Source of the DNA: Hymenoscyphus infarciens
Lineage: Eukaryota > Ascomycota > Leotiomycetes > Helotiales > Helotiaceae
Assembly (NCBI GenBank): GCA_001414345.1
Contig: LLCB01000258.1
Span: 1-64,000, forward strand
Length of the DNA stretch: 64,000 nt
Direction: 5' to 3'
Positions 36,559-45,742 of the stretch are shown here, one piece after another; the stretch's first letter is position 1, and each line of letters opens with the position of its first letter. Both the position numbers and the translations under genes were made by a program. The notes beneath the pieces were generated by a model. It did no database searches and was not told the origin of the DNA. It saw only the letters and a program-made list of their open reading frames with translations.

Positions 36559-36994
36559 GGGCCTGTTTGGCTCGCATAAAGTAGTTAAATATATGCACGG
36601 ATATTTGACGAGATGCCCTAAATAGTGACCTCGTATAAGTTGGTGTATATTATCAATTGTTTCTTAATATATTAAGTAAACGTTTGGCTCGTGGTGCATA
36701 TCCTGGTGTATATCCTTATATGTAGCATAGATAGGTGTCTTAATAGTAGAAAAAAAACATATATGTATGAAGTTTTAAAGATTTACACCTCTAGAGGTCT
36801 AAAACTTTTTTTGGTGGTGTATATCCTAATTATATATGTACTAAGATATACGAGGTTAAACGAGGGATTTGTATCACTTTTAAATATATATACTAAACAC
36901 TGGTGCATATATATAATTAGTATATATATATATATATATTACCTCCTGATTTTTGGTGGTGCATATCCTAGATATGCACGAGCCAAACAGGCCC
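36559..36994. mobile_element. 436-bp MITE, PIF/Harbinger-like
   Basis: Perfect 16-bp terminal inverted repeats GGGCCTGTTTGGCTCG lie at both ends, flanked by TGA duplications (36556-36558 and 36995-36997). TIRs beginning GGGCCTGTTTGG with a 3-bp duplication fit the Tourist/PIF-Harbinger type. The interior repeats the motif GGTGCATATCC/GGTGTATATCC several times, including a second TIR-like copy at about 36681-36704, and has a TA microsatellite near 36920. It is not RIP-mutated. A related RIP-mutated copy is at 39730-40162. Confidence 0.82.
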
Positions 36995-37518
36995 TGAAAT
37001 AAGCCTGAAGCCCACCCAACATTTCACATTTTATAAAATCAAGATACACGTTTCTACGCTTGTGGTGCTTTTGCAGTCAAGCGAGACCAGTATTGTGGTG
37101 CAAATTGAAGACGGCAGTAAAGCGATAACCCTCTATCTTTTAGGATAATTACCTTGGATTGCCGTAGAAGGTTGTGTTAAAAGGCAGGCATGAAGTATAA
37201 AATTATATCTAAAAAACGAGCTTCTGCTATACAAACACGTGGATATTCTGCTTTCGAGTAGCAGTAAAGTTAACTTGCCATTTGGACATTCAAAGGTAGC
37301 GAGAATAGGTAAGCAAAAGGTTCTCGGAGCATCGTTTAGCACGCCCCTTGTAGTTTGACTATGACATTCGCAGAGATTCCCGAGATTGGCGATTTACACG
37401 CCACAAACACTTCACAGTTACCCTTTAACTCGTCCATAAATCTTGCCTTGATACTTACTACGACTTTAAATAAGATGTTTCTACTGAGCGATAGTGTTGT
37501 TGGGAATGTGCTAGCAAA

Positions 37519-37989
37519 ATGGGACTAAATAAAGCCAGTGGAGAATATACTACCGCTTTTAATGTCTATGGCGAGCCAGCATCGCCTGTGTACTTGATCT
37601 TTGTAAAATACTGTCACCAATGCAAGAAGGAAAAGAAAAGAATTGAAATCACTGGCGTAGGCATAATCAGAAGTCTTCGGGGCGACTATTATCAAATTTG
37701 GACTATCTCAAAAGGAACAAAAAGCAGTAATCAATGTCTCCAAATCCCCGACCAACCGAGTCGTCACAACTTTACACCACCTATACCAACAAGTTTTGTG
37801 CAAGCCTCATCGATGGAATGTAGCTCGTCAATCTTGTATTCCCGCTCCAGTGCTCTTTCAGTATCGGCATACCTTCCTCGCATCTGTCCCAAACGGTATC
37901 AACTTGTTGGTCAATCCATAGTTTGTGCCATAGTTTGGTGTTTAGCCTTCAACTCACCGATACTCCAATTTCCAATATCACTATGCTGA
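37519..37989 (+). CDS. Hypothetical ORF, doubtful
   Basis: A plus-strand frame of 156 residues with no recognisable domain. The opposite strand of 37790-38480 has stronger coding texture, so at least the second half of this ORF is probably a shadow of a decayed minus-strand gene. Confidence 0.15.
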   Translation: MGLNKASGEYTTAFNVYGEPASPVYLIFVKYCHQCKKEKKRIEITGVGIIRSLRGDYYQIWTISKGTKSSNQCLQIPDQPSRHNFTPPIPTSFVQASSMECSSSILYSRSSALSVSAYLPRICPKRYQLVGQSIVCAIVWCLAFNSPILQFPISLC

Positions 37990-38480
37990 TGTACAAATAC
38001 AGAGACCGCATCCCAGTTGACAGTGCCATCAGCAAGTTTGTTTTTTTTGGATACTGACGTGGAGGTGGTTTTCCTTTAAGATCAAAGGTCAGCCAACTCA
38101 TAAATACGAATAGTTGGTTTTTGGTGACAACTTACATCGGCAATAGTAAACTGTTTGCAAAGTATGGTCTTAAGACTGAGATATAGTAGTGTCAAAGCCT
38201 CAATTCCGGGGTTATTGTGACCGCAAGCGATGAGAGTAATTGCGCATTCCTCATAAGTTTTGCCTAGCTTCCGACATTGCAGGAGAAGATGGTCTGCGGC
38301 ATCGACACCCTCATGGGTCTTTGTACATTGTCAGCAAGGTGAATTTAATGTAGATAAGTTCTCTTACTTTTGGGGTAAGGACGATTAAAGTCTATGGATC
38401 AGTTGTTGATTTTGGGTATGAAAGTCGTTCCGTGAGAATGTGTGGCAACCAAAATAGAGCAATAGCTTGAAGTATAGATA
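37790..38480 (-). pseudogene. Decayed minus-strand gene of unknown family
   Basis: Minus-strand frames read like protein. One segment near 38160-38330 contains HEGVDAADHLLLQCRKLG followed by KTYEECAITLIACGHNNPG and ends at a GTAAGT donor. A second segment near 37930-38030 contains DGTVNWDAVSVFVHQH and GNWSIGELKAKHQTM, and a third near 37800-37900 contains RYADTERALEREYKIDEL. TAG, TGA and TAA codons interrupt the joined frame. Some may be removed by introns (a GTAAGA donor and CAAAG acceptor lie near 38325-38375), but not all are explained. I do not recognise the family. Confidence 0.35.
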
Positions 38481-38940
38481 ACGCTAGCAGTTAGGCTTCA
38501 TTCAAGTCATGTGGCGAGGCTGTTCTCAGAACCCATAGTGAATAACGCGAAGCACGGCGAAAACACCTCTTCAATATTCAATAAAAATAGGAGATAAGAT
38601 TCTATTTGCACTAAAAACCTGAAAACCAAAGGTTAGGTAGACATAAGAGCAAATCAAACTGTCACCATCTCTCCATAGTCTGAAAAGTTGCAAGTCTCGT
38701 AAAAAAAGAGAAAGTATAAAAAGCTAATTCACTCTAATCTATATAATATTTAATAATAAGACCTTATAGTCTTAGAAGTATAATAAAGTATAGAATATTT
38801 AAACTTCTCTTTAGTTCTCTCTAAGTCTCTACTTCAAGCTATTAAGTAGCTATTAGTAAAATTAAAATTAATATAAGTACTATCGAGATAATAAGAAAGA
38901 TATTAGAAAGCGCTAAGAATTATAAACTTCTTAGATTAAT

Positions 38941-39005
38941 TATTAGAATAATTATTAGAATAATTATTAGAATAATTATTAGAATAATTATTAGAATAAT
39001 TATTA
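38941..39005. repeat. Tandem array, 12-bp unit, five copies plus a partial
   Basis: The unit TATTAGAATAAT is repeated five times without a single change over 60 bp, then a partial TATTAG. Perfect identity inside RIP-mutated DNA implies recent expansion by slippage. Confidence 0.9.
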
Positions 39006-39142
39006 GCGTTTCATAAAAATTAGTAGAAGAGTATACTAGTACCTAGTATAAATAGAAGGCAAAGAGAAAGCGCTAGCCTAATTAGGCTCTCCTTAGATTT
39101 AAGCTTTATAAGCGCTTTATTTGATAGTACGTAGTTTATCGA

Positions 39143-39207
39143 TTTATTATTACGAGCTTTTGTTATTATTACGAGCTTTTGTTATTACGAGCTTTTGTTA
39201 TTATTAC
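39143..39207. repeat. Tandem array around ATTACGAGCTTTTGTT
   Basis: Four copies of TTATTACGAGCTTTTG, two of them separated by an extra TTA. There is no spacer structure and no coding role. Confidence 0.75.
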
Positions 39208-39729
39208 GAGCTTTGTTTATTATTTATATCTGATTTTACGTATAGAGCTAAACCTTTTTAGGAAGGCGGTGGCGATTGTTTTCTAGTAAGAGTGAATATA
39301 TTGAAATTTCGCTAATTTTCTACGCTAGCAAGGGTACTATGCTAGCGTTGAGACAGAATAGTGTTTTCTATTATAAGATACTACTTAGATAGAGTTAAGA
39401 TAGTTAGCGTCGCGAGTCGCTAGATAATTCTATTTTAATAACTATAGATTAAAAACTGAATAATATACTATTTAATCTATATAAGAGTTATTTAAATAAG
39501 TCTATTTAGCATTTTAGTAGTAATTTAAATCTCGACTATAAACTTATACTAGTAATTCTACGTATATAAAGCATCTTAAATCCTAATTAGTTTATTATAG
39601 TATTACTATTATATCTTTTAATCTTCTCTTTAACTCTTATCTTAGACTTCTCTTTTATAAGAATTACTCGAGTGTCTTCTAGTAATAACGCTTTCAACTT
39701 TTCAACTTCTTAAATTTATAGCTATCTAA

Positions 39730-40162
39730 GAACCTGTTTAGCTAGTATATCTTTTAGATAGTTTAGTATATATACTACTAAAAAGGCGTTATAAGATAAT
39801 TTAATATATTTAATACTTTAATATATACTGAATTATTTAGCCTAAATATTTTTTAAGCTAGATTATTTAGCTAAATAATCTAATATTTATTTAAAAGATT
39901 ATCTCTACTAAAAAAAGTAATTATTCTATTATTATTAAAACTACGATAATTAGAAGATTTTCTAGTATATCTTTTATTCTTCTACTATATACTAGAGGCT
40001 ATAATTAGTCTTACTAATAATTATAATAAAGAGCTAAACGATTATAGAATTTATTATTAGATAATTAGATAATTAAATAAATATATACCGAGCTACTTTT
40101 AAAATATCCCGGCATATTTAATAGAAAATTTAATATTATCTCATAGTAAGTTAAATAGGCTC
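39730..40162. mobile_element. RIP-mutated Harbinger-like MITE, 433 bp
   Basis: The left end GAACCTGTTTAGCTAG and the right end (reverse complement GAGCCTATTTAACTTA) match the TIR of the 36559-36994 element apart from C/T and G/A changes. TAA duplications flank it (39727-39729 and 40163-40165), as usual for PIF/Harbinger. Length is within 3 bp of the unmutated copy, but interior similarity is weak by eye. Confidence 0.55.
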
Positions 40163-40308
40163 TAACTTCCTAACTTTTAAAGCACTTAAACTCTCTTCTC
40201 TTATTATATTTTTAGAATTTTTAAAGTTTTTAGAATTATTTCACCTTATATATCTCCTTTTAACGCTATAGTTAATATAACTCTATTTTCTCGAAGAAAA
40301 AACAAATA

Positions 40309-40760
40309 AACATCATAGGTGTTTCTCGTTCCGGGTTTAGAAGAAGAGCAGCAACACCCGAGGATCTACTTGAAGAACAACAATATGCCGAAGAGAGGGA
40401 GGTGATGGAAGAGGGCCTTCAAACATTAGGCATTATTTGTCAAAGACCCAAACGATAGCTCAAAAGGTTTTATATACCACGTCAAAGGATCTTCCGGGAG
40501 GTTCTACTACGAACAAAAACGCACGAGCCGAGTAACTCAGTTCCTGTTATCTAAGTTGGTCATGTCGTCAAAGAAAAGCTTAGGGAACTGAGGCATCACG
40601 CAAAAGACCTTGAAATCGAGAATCGTGACCTATCTTAGAACTGTTAAGATTTTACTTGGAATCTTCTCGAATCACTCACGGCTAACAGACTCATCGATAA
40701 CGATCAACTATATAAGGATAGTCGTGAAGAAGTGTAGTCTCATAGAGAAGGCATTATATA
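40309..40760 (+). pseudogene. Decayed protein-coding fragment of unknown family
   Basis: One plus-strand frame reads as a charged, helix-rich protein with stops: a segment with RSGFRRRAATPEDLLEEQ and YAEEREVMEEGLQTLG, a TAG, then FYIPRQRIFREVLL, a TAA, then VVKEKLRELRHHAKDLEIEN, further stops, and LLESLTANRLIDNDQLY. All stops are TAG or TAA, consistent with RIP of CAG, CAA or TGG codons. It is embedded between RIP DNA and a hAT element, possibly part of a transposon or a captured gene. The family is not recognised. Confidence 0.45.
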
Positions 40761-40989
40761 AACACTGCCTAGGTGGTGATATGTAGGTTTTCGAATTTCG
40801 AGTATAGAGAAAAGAAGTAGCTTATCTTTTTGCTTTTTTTGTCTATTTTAATTTCACTTTGTTTTCTATGTTATGTTTAGTATACTAGGTGCTTATAGTG
40901 CTTAGTGTAGTCGATAGTATTTAAAATATTATACTACGACGATATATTATTAGAAATCTACTTTAATACGTACTATTTATACTATTTAA

Positions 40990-42448
40990 TAGTGTTTTAG
41001 GTTTCTCTATCTAATCTATTATTCTATTCTGTCTCGACGCTTCTTCTCCTTTCTACCTCTATTTTAAAGCTATTCTACCTTCTTCTATTCTTAAATTCTA
41101 GCTTTCCTAGCTACTCCTATTCTATAGTACTTACTTACCTTTTCTTACTAAATAGAGAGGCTAGGATAGAAAGAGTTAGACTAGTTAATCTCACTTAAAG
41201 CTTAGAAGGTGAGTAGAAAAGAGAGTCTAGGTTACTAATTTCGCTTAATATCTAGAAAGCGAGTAGAAAAGAGAGTCTTAGATAGAAAAGAGGGTCTAGG
41301 TTCTAATTAGGAGGTTGTCTTCCTAATCCTACTCTAGTCTAGCCTCCTTTTTTCATCTGTCTAGCTACTTCTATTCTGTTTTTAGAACTTTCCTAGCCAC
41401 TTCTATCCTAGTTAGAGTACCTAGCCTACTAAACTTAGCCTCTCCTATTCTTACCTAGGTAAGTAGCCTATCCTATTCTAAGTACTAGTGTCACGGAAAA
41501 AGGGGGGTCTCACGTGACCCCTTTTCTCTATATATATAGCAGAGTTTTCACCTCTTAAATTTAAGCTCCTTAGAGTGTTTTTAACCTAAAAATACGTTAT
41601 AGTTATAAGCCCGGTTTATACGTATAGTATACTTTATACTTATAGTATACTCTTATAACTTTATCTTCTGCTTATATATTTAATATATTACGACGTATTT
41701 GAGACGCTCTCCGCTATCGGCTAGCGTAACTAACCTCTTAATACTCACGTTCGATAAGTACTCGAAAGCTCTTAAAGAGCTCTTCTAACTTCGAATATAA
41801 GACTCTTCTAACGAGCGCGAATAAGGACTCTCCTAATAAGCGTAGACGGGACTCTTCTACGAGACTCTCTTAACTTCGAATATAGTGAAAGCTCTACTAC
41901 GAGTAGGTATTACGAACTAGAAGCCTAGCAGCGCGCTAGCTCACTCTAAGAGGTGCTTGAAGATATATTCGAATTTGGAAGCCTAGTACTCTACGAAGCT
42001 AGTACAAATACAACGCTAACTACGAGCTACTATATCTACGAACGCTACTCGCTTTTTACTAAAGCTAGAGCTAATAACGTGCTAGAGTATAAGGGAGGAA
42101 GCTAGACAGGATCTAGGAGTGGGACTTTACTCTTAAGAATGTTATCTAGAATCGCTGTTTAGGAGTTTAAAGTAATATATATAGCTCTATAGGTTTCTCT
42201 ATAGTAGGAATAGAGAGCGATATAGTTAAGAGGTTCTTTTATAATCTAGTTTAAGTTTATAGGCTTAGGAAGCTGTCGTTTTCCTAGACCTAAGAGGTGT
42301 ATTACGGAAAAAGAAGGGTCTTACGTAACCTCTTTTCCTTATATATATAGTAGAGTTTTTACCTTCTAAATTTAAGCTCCTTAGAGCGTTTTTAACTCAA
42401 AAATACGTTACAACTAGGCTAACTAAGACGAGGAAAGCTAAAACACTG
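40990..42448. mobile_element. hAT-like non-autonomous element, interrupted by a TRIM-like element
   Basis: The ends TAGTGTTTTAG (40990) and CTAAAACACTG (42448) are inverted repeats that allow for one C-to-T change in the CAGTG start typical of hAT ends. A perfect 8-bp duplication CTATTTAA lies at 40982-40989 and 42449-42456. Without the inserted 924-bp LTR element and its duplication the unit is about 530 bp, with no transposase. A related copy is at 45743-46727. Confidence 0.82.
41489..42412. mobile_element. TRIM-like miniature LTR element, single complete copy (924 bp)
   Basis: Two 113-bp terminal repeats (41489-41601 and 42300-42412) start TGTCACGG/TATTACGG and end ACGTTATA/ACGTTACA. Perfect 5-bp duplications ACTAG flank the unit at 41484-41488 and 42413-42417. 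The 698-bp interior matches, in inverted orientation, both internal segments of the tandem array at 5874-15939. It has no coding frame. The left terminal repeat is the least RIP-mutated copy in the window and keeps a TCACGTGA palindrome. It lies inside the hAT-like element at 40990-42448. Confidence 0.85.
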
Positions 42449-42456
42449 CTATTTAA

Positions 42457-42975
42457 AAACTACGATATCTAATAATATACTCTTTTTTATTATTAGTATT
42501 TTAATCGCTATTATAATAATATCGCGATACTACTAAGGACTACTAAGGACTTTGAATTCTTAATTAAATTAAAGAATTCTTTTTTATAAAAATAGAGTAT
42601 CTTAATATATAGTAGTAAGAGTAGTCTTACTATACTCTAAGTATTATAAATTATTATATATTATAAAGAAATACTTAAGTAGAAATTGCTTTATATTTTT
42701 ATAGTTTACTAAGCTTAATTAGTATACTTTAAGTAGAGTTTTAAGTATACGAGTTATTAAAATATATACTATATAATATTACGATACTATCGTCGTATTT
42801 TAGCGTACTTAGATACGTACTATTAGGATATTATTATAATATATTAATTAAAAATACTATAGTATTTTATTACGATAATACTATCGACTATACTAGTAGT
42901 ACTTGTTTTCTTACCTTATTTACGCTTTCTAGTTATTTAGATTTATATCTACGGAGATTATTAAGATTATTACTA
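42457..42975. repeat. RIP-degraded AT-rich DNA
   Basis: No gene. A segment near 42885-42905 is the reverse complement of one near 40902-40917 (GTAGTCGATAGTATT), so these may be the ends of another element enclosing the hAT-like unit; no duplication was confirmed. Confidence 0.4.
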
Positions 42976-43448
42976 TAGTTAGTTATAAATTAAGCTTCTC
43001 TTTTAACGATATTTTATAAACCGTGCGTTTTTAGAAAAAAAACTTTTTACCTAGATACTCTTTCTCTCTTTACTTAATAATAATATATATTATTATATTC
43101 TTAAGAATAGATAATAAGAGTACTATATACCCTTTCTTACTCTATAAACTTTTTAGAAAGAAAATAGACACTTAGATATATGTCTAAATTTTTATAGGGT
43201 TTTAATAGAATTATAGAGGTATAAAAAGATTTCTTACGAAAAGGGGGGTTTTAAATAATTAAGTATTATTAGTAATAAATAGAGAGGAGGTATAAGAAGA
43301 TATAGCAGTTCTTTCTAGCTAGGTCTTATATCTTAAAGAGTACTTTAGTTTTCTGTTTTTTAAAAATAAATAAGAGAGAATTCTTTCTTCTAAAAACGCA
43401 CGGTTTATAAAATATCGTCGAAAGGGAAGCTTAGCTTGTAACTAACTG
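42976..43448. mobile_element. 473-bp MITE with long terminal inverted repeats, Tc1/mariner-like
   Basis: Inverted repeats of about 58 bp (left TAGTTAGTTATAAATTAAGC, right reverse complement CAGTTAGTTACAAGCTAAGC, continuing through a shared GATATTTTATAAACCGTGCG core) are flanked by TA on both sides (42974-42975 and 43449-43450). The left arm has more C-to-T changes than the right. No transposase is present. The element forms the exact border between the RIP block and the gene island. Confidence 0.75.
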
Positions 43449-43450
43449 TA

Positions 43451-44097
43451 GTTTATACGGTGAAGTTTGTTTCAAAAATGGTCAAAAGAATATCCGGGAA
43501 ATTCACTACTTTTGCTCTGACGCCTTGTTTGCTACTTTCAATTATAAGAGCTCTCAATTGTAAAAACTCTCATTCTTCGCGGACTTAGGAAGCAAAGCAT
43601 CGTGGAAAGTTCTTAGTTCGCATCGAATTTTCCCTAGAGAGTCCACTTTTGGCCTAACCTAATGTCTCAGTTAAGAAAAAACATCCTAGCTTCAGACACT
43701 TCCCTGGGTTTGGTTATCATGGGAACGGGAAAAGTAAGGAAAAGCGGAGGCGGAGGCCATAGTAATTTAAGGCGAGTAATTTTCACCTATTATTGAGTCT
43801 GCACTCAAATGGGGAAGGGGGAAAGCCGAGGGGTGTGAACATGGTCTTGCAATTTCGATATAGCTACATCTTGACAGAGTAGGTATAAATGAGCTAACGG
43901 ATGGGTTCCCAGTGGTAGGTGAGCAGGCAGGAAAAATGTGTGTTCAGGCACTTTCATCTGGGTATGGCTTTTTTTTTTTTTTAGATCAATGGTCAATTCT
44001 GCGATACCTAGGTATTAACCAACACGGCCATTTGATTGATCAATCCCAAAAATCCCAAATTGGCGAGTAAAGCATACCATGTTCCCGTCCGTTGCAC
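43451..44097. other. Intergenic region downstream of the second APH-family gene
   Basis: Normal composition with no supported gene; a poly-T tract of about 13 bases ends near 43982. Confidence 0.35.
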
Positions 44098-45240
44098 TCA
44101 AGTTTCAATAAATTCATCCCAAAGACGGCCGACAAGCCATCGCTCTGGGTGCGTTGAAGGGGATATACATTGTGGCAGGTATTCCCACCAATCCTCGCCG
44201 CCACCCTGCCTGAAACTGTACAGACATTTTGACGATTCGAAATAATTGGGATAGAATCCACTCGTCTCCCAATCAATAATACCAGTAACAATATACTTTC
44301 CGTTTTTAACAATGTCAACCATGATATTAGCTGTCCGAAAGTCACCATGCGTAAACACAATACTTGATTCGCACCGGGGAAGAAGACTCCGAAGGAACTT
44401 GACCCAAGAAGAATTGCCATAGGGAGCAATCGAAAACTGGAAGTCTTCGAATTCTGCGTGACTTGAAAGCATCTCTCGACTACTATGATTCTCTCGGTGA
44501 TTATCTACGACGCCTTCTCCATCTACACCCCCAAGAGGCTGGCCAGTCCATTTCAAACAACGAAGTTTTGTAAGTATGCCATCTAATTGCGTTTGAATGG
44601 AAGTCTTGTCTTGATGCGTGAGTTTCGGCCATGCTGATTCGAGTGTCATCGATGGGAAATACGTCATGAACATGATACGGGCCCCATTGAATTTGACCAA
44701 TCCATGAGGTTTCGGTGCTGGAATCTCTGGAGCATTCTTTGCAAGATATTGAAGAGACGTGTATTCGGTAAATTCGCTGTTGCGGATGATTTTTGCAACG
44801 AGATTTTCATTGCACTTGAGAACCACACCACGTATCGGAAGTTCCCACAATTTTTCGCAGGTCAAAATCATCTTTGATAACAACTGAAGCAGACAACCTT
44901 GAACGGGCAGCTCCGAGTCTGCTTCTCTCAACCCAGAGAGAAAGTTTAGTGTTTCATTCGATAATGGATAGATAATCTCGGCACTTTTCGCACGAGTAAC
45001 AAGATCTTTGCAGAAGTTTACAGCTCCTGGTCGTTTTTGTGGAGGTTTGTTTTTGCTGATGGGTGATGAGGCAGGATTGAGCTGTTTCTGTTCGAGAAGT
45101 GCGCCTTTGTAGATTGTTGGAAAGCGGGAGAATAATTCCATTTCCGGGTCTTTTGTGAGGGCGGATTTGAGGCGTTCTAGTACCGCCACATTGAGTTTGG
45201 CTTTCGCTGACAAGGTCAAATGATGGTCATTTTCTTGCAC
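44098..45240 (-). CDS. APH-family phosphotransferase-like protein
   Basis: A single-exon frame of 380 residues. The C-lobe motifs are intact: FTHGDFRTANIMV (His298, Asp300, Asn305) and GIIDWETSGFYP (Asp323). The N-lobe has a credible nucleotide-binding lysine in ENLVAKIIRN (Lys150) with Glu159 in the following helix and the hinge-like IMFMTYFP. Residues 1-90 are a variable extension. This is the standard layout of fungal APH/choline-kinase-like proteins, whose substrates are mostly unknown. It is divergent from the APH protein at 32829-33910, so the two are not a recent duplicate pair. The start at 45240 is the only in-frame ATG that includes the whole domain. Confidence 0.8.
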   Translation of the reverse strand: MQENDHHLTLSAKAKLNVAVLERLKSALTKDPEMELFSRFPTIYKGALLEQKQLNPASSPISKNKPPQKRPGAVNFCKDLVTRAKSAEIIYPLSNETLNFLSGLREADSELPVQGCLLQLLSKMILTCEKLWELPIRGVVLKCNENLVAKIIRNSEFTEYTSLQYLAKNAPEIPAPKPHGLVKFNGARIMFMTYFPSMTLESAWPKLTHQDKTSIQTQLDGILTKLRCLKWTGQPLGGVDGEGVVDNHRENHSSREMLSSHAEFEDFQFSIAPYGNSSWVKFLRSLLPRCESSIVFTHGDFRTANIMVDIVKNGKYIVTGIIDWETSGFYPNYFESSKCLYSFRQGGGEDWWEYLPQCISPSTHPERWLVGRLWDEFIET

Positions 45241-45546
45241 CTGGTTTCTATCTTCCGGGGATCTGCAAACTATTAAGGGAGGAACATGCAGGAATTGGGG
45301 AGCTCACAACGATGAGTGTTGGTCTGTCATGCTGTAAAGAGTGGGTGCCTAAGCGTCGAGTATATCGCTCTCTTGGCTTCTATACGTAGCTTGATATAGC
45401 TTAGAAACGATGTTATGGATGTCTGCTTTTCGGAAGTAATTCACTTGCGGGCGCTAAGTTGGTGTTGTTGGGACTGTTGGGAACAAAGATCTTCACCGCT
45501 TACAAGCTTGGTTGCGCCACATTATTTTGCCATACGCGCCACATCT
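45241..45546. promoter_or_regulatory. Presumed promoter region of the APH-family gene
   Basis: About 300 bp between the minus-strand start codon and the transposon boundary. No specific element was identified; any more distal control sequence is now displaced by the nested transposons. Confidence 0.3.
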
Positions 45547-45742
45547 TCAAATAAGGGTACGATTATTTGGTACGGAAGACGTATAAAAGTGAGGCGTGTA
45601 TAACAACGCCTCCACGCCTACACTATACCTAATTAGTACTAGATTCCGTCTAACCCGGGCTAAAGTCTGGCTAGCCTACGCCGGTATTTAACCGCTTATA
45701 CTCTACTTTATAACTTTTTTATACCTCTTTTACTATAATAGA

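Larger units (their letters stand above)
38700..40308. repeat. Third RIP block, left part
   Basis: AT-rich RIP-type DNA containing two tandem arrays (38941-39005 and about 39143-39207) and a mutated Harbinger-like MITE. Between 39230 and 39420 composition is nearer normal. No coding frame survives. Confidence 0.5.

Noticed and set aside
32829..45240. Antibiotic resistance interpretation of the two APH-family proteins
   Set aside because: The APH fold is widespread in fungi with unknown substrates; nothing in the sequence points to drug phosphorylation.
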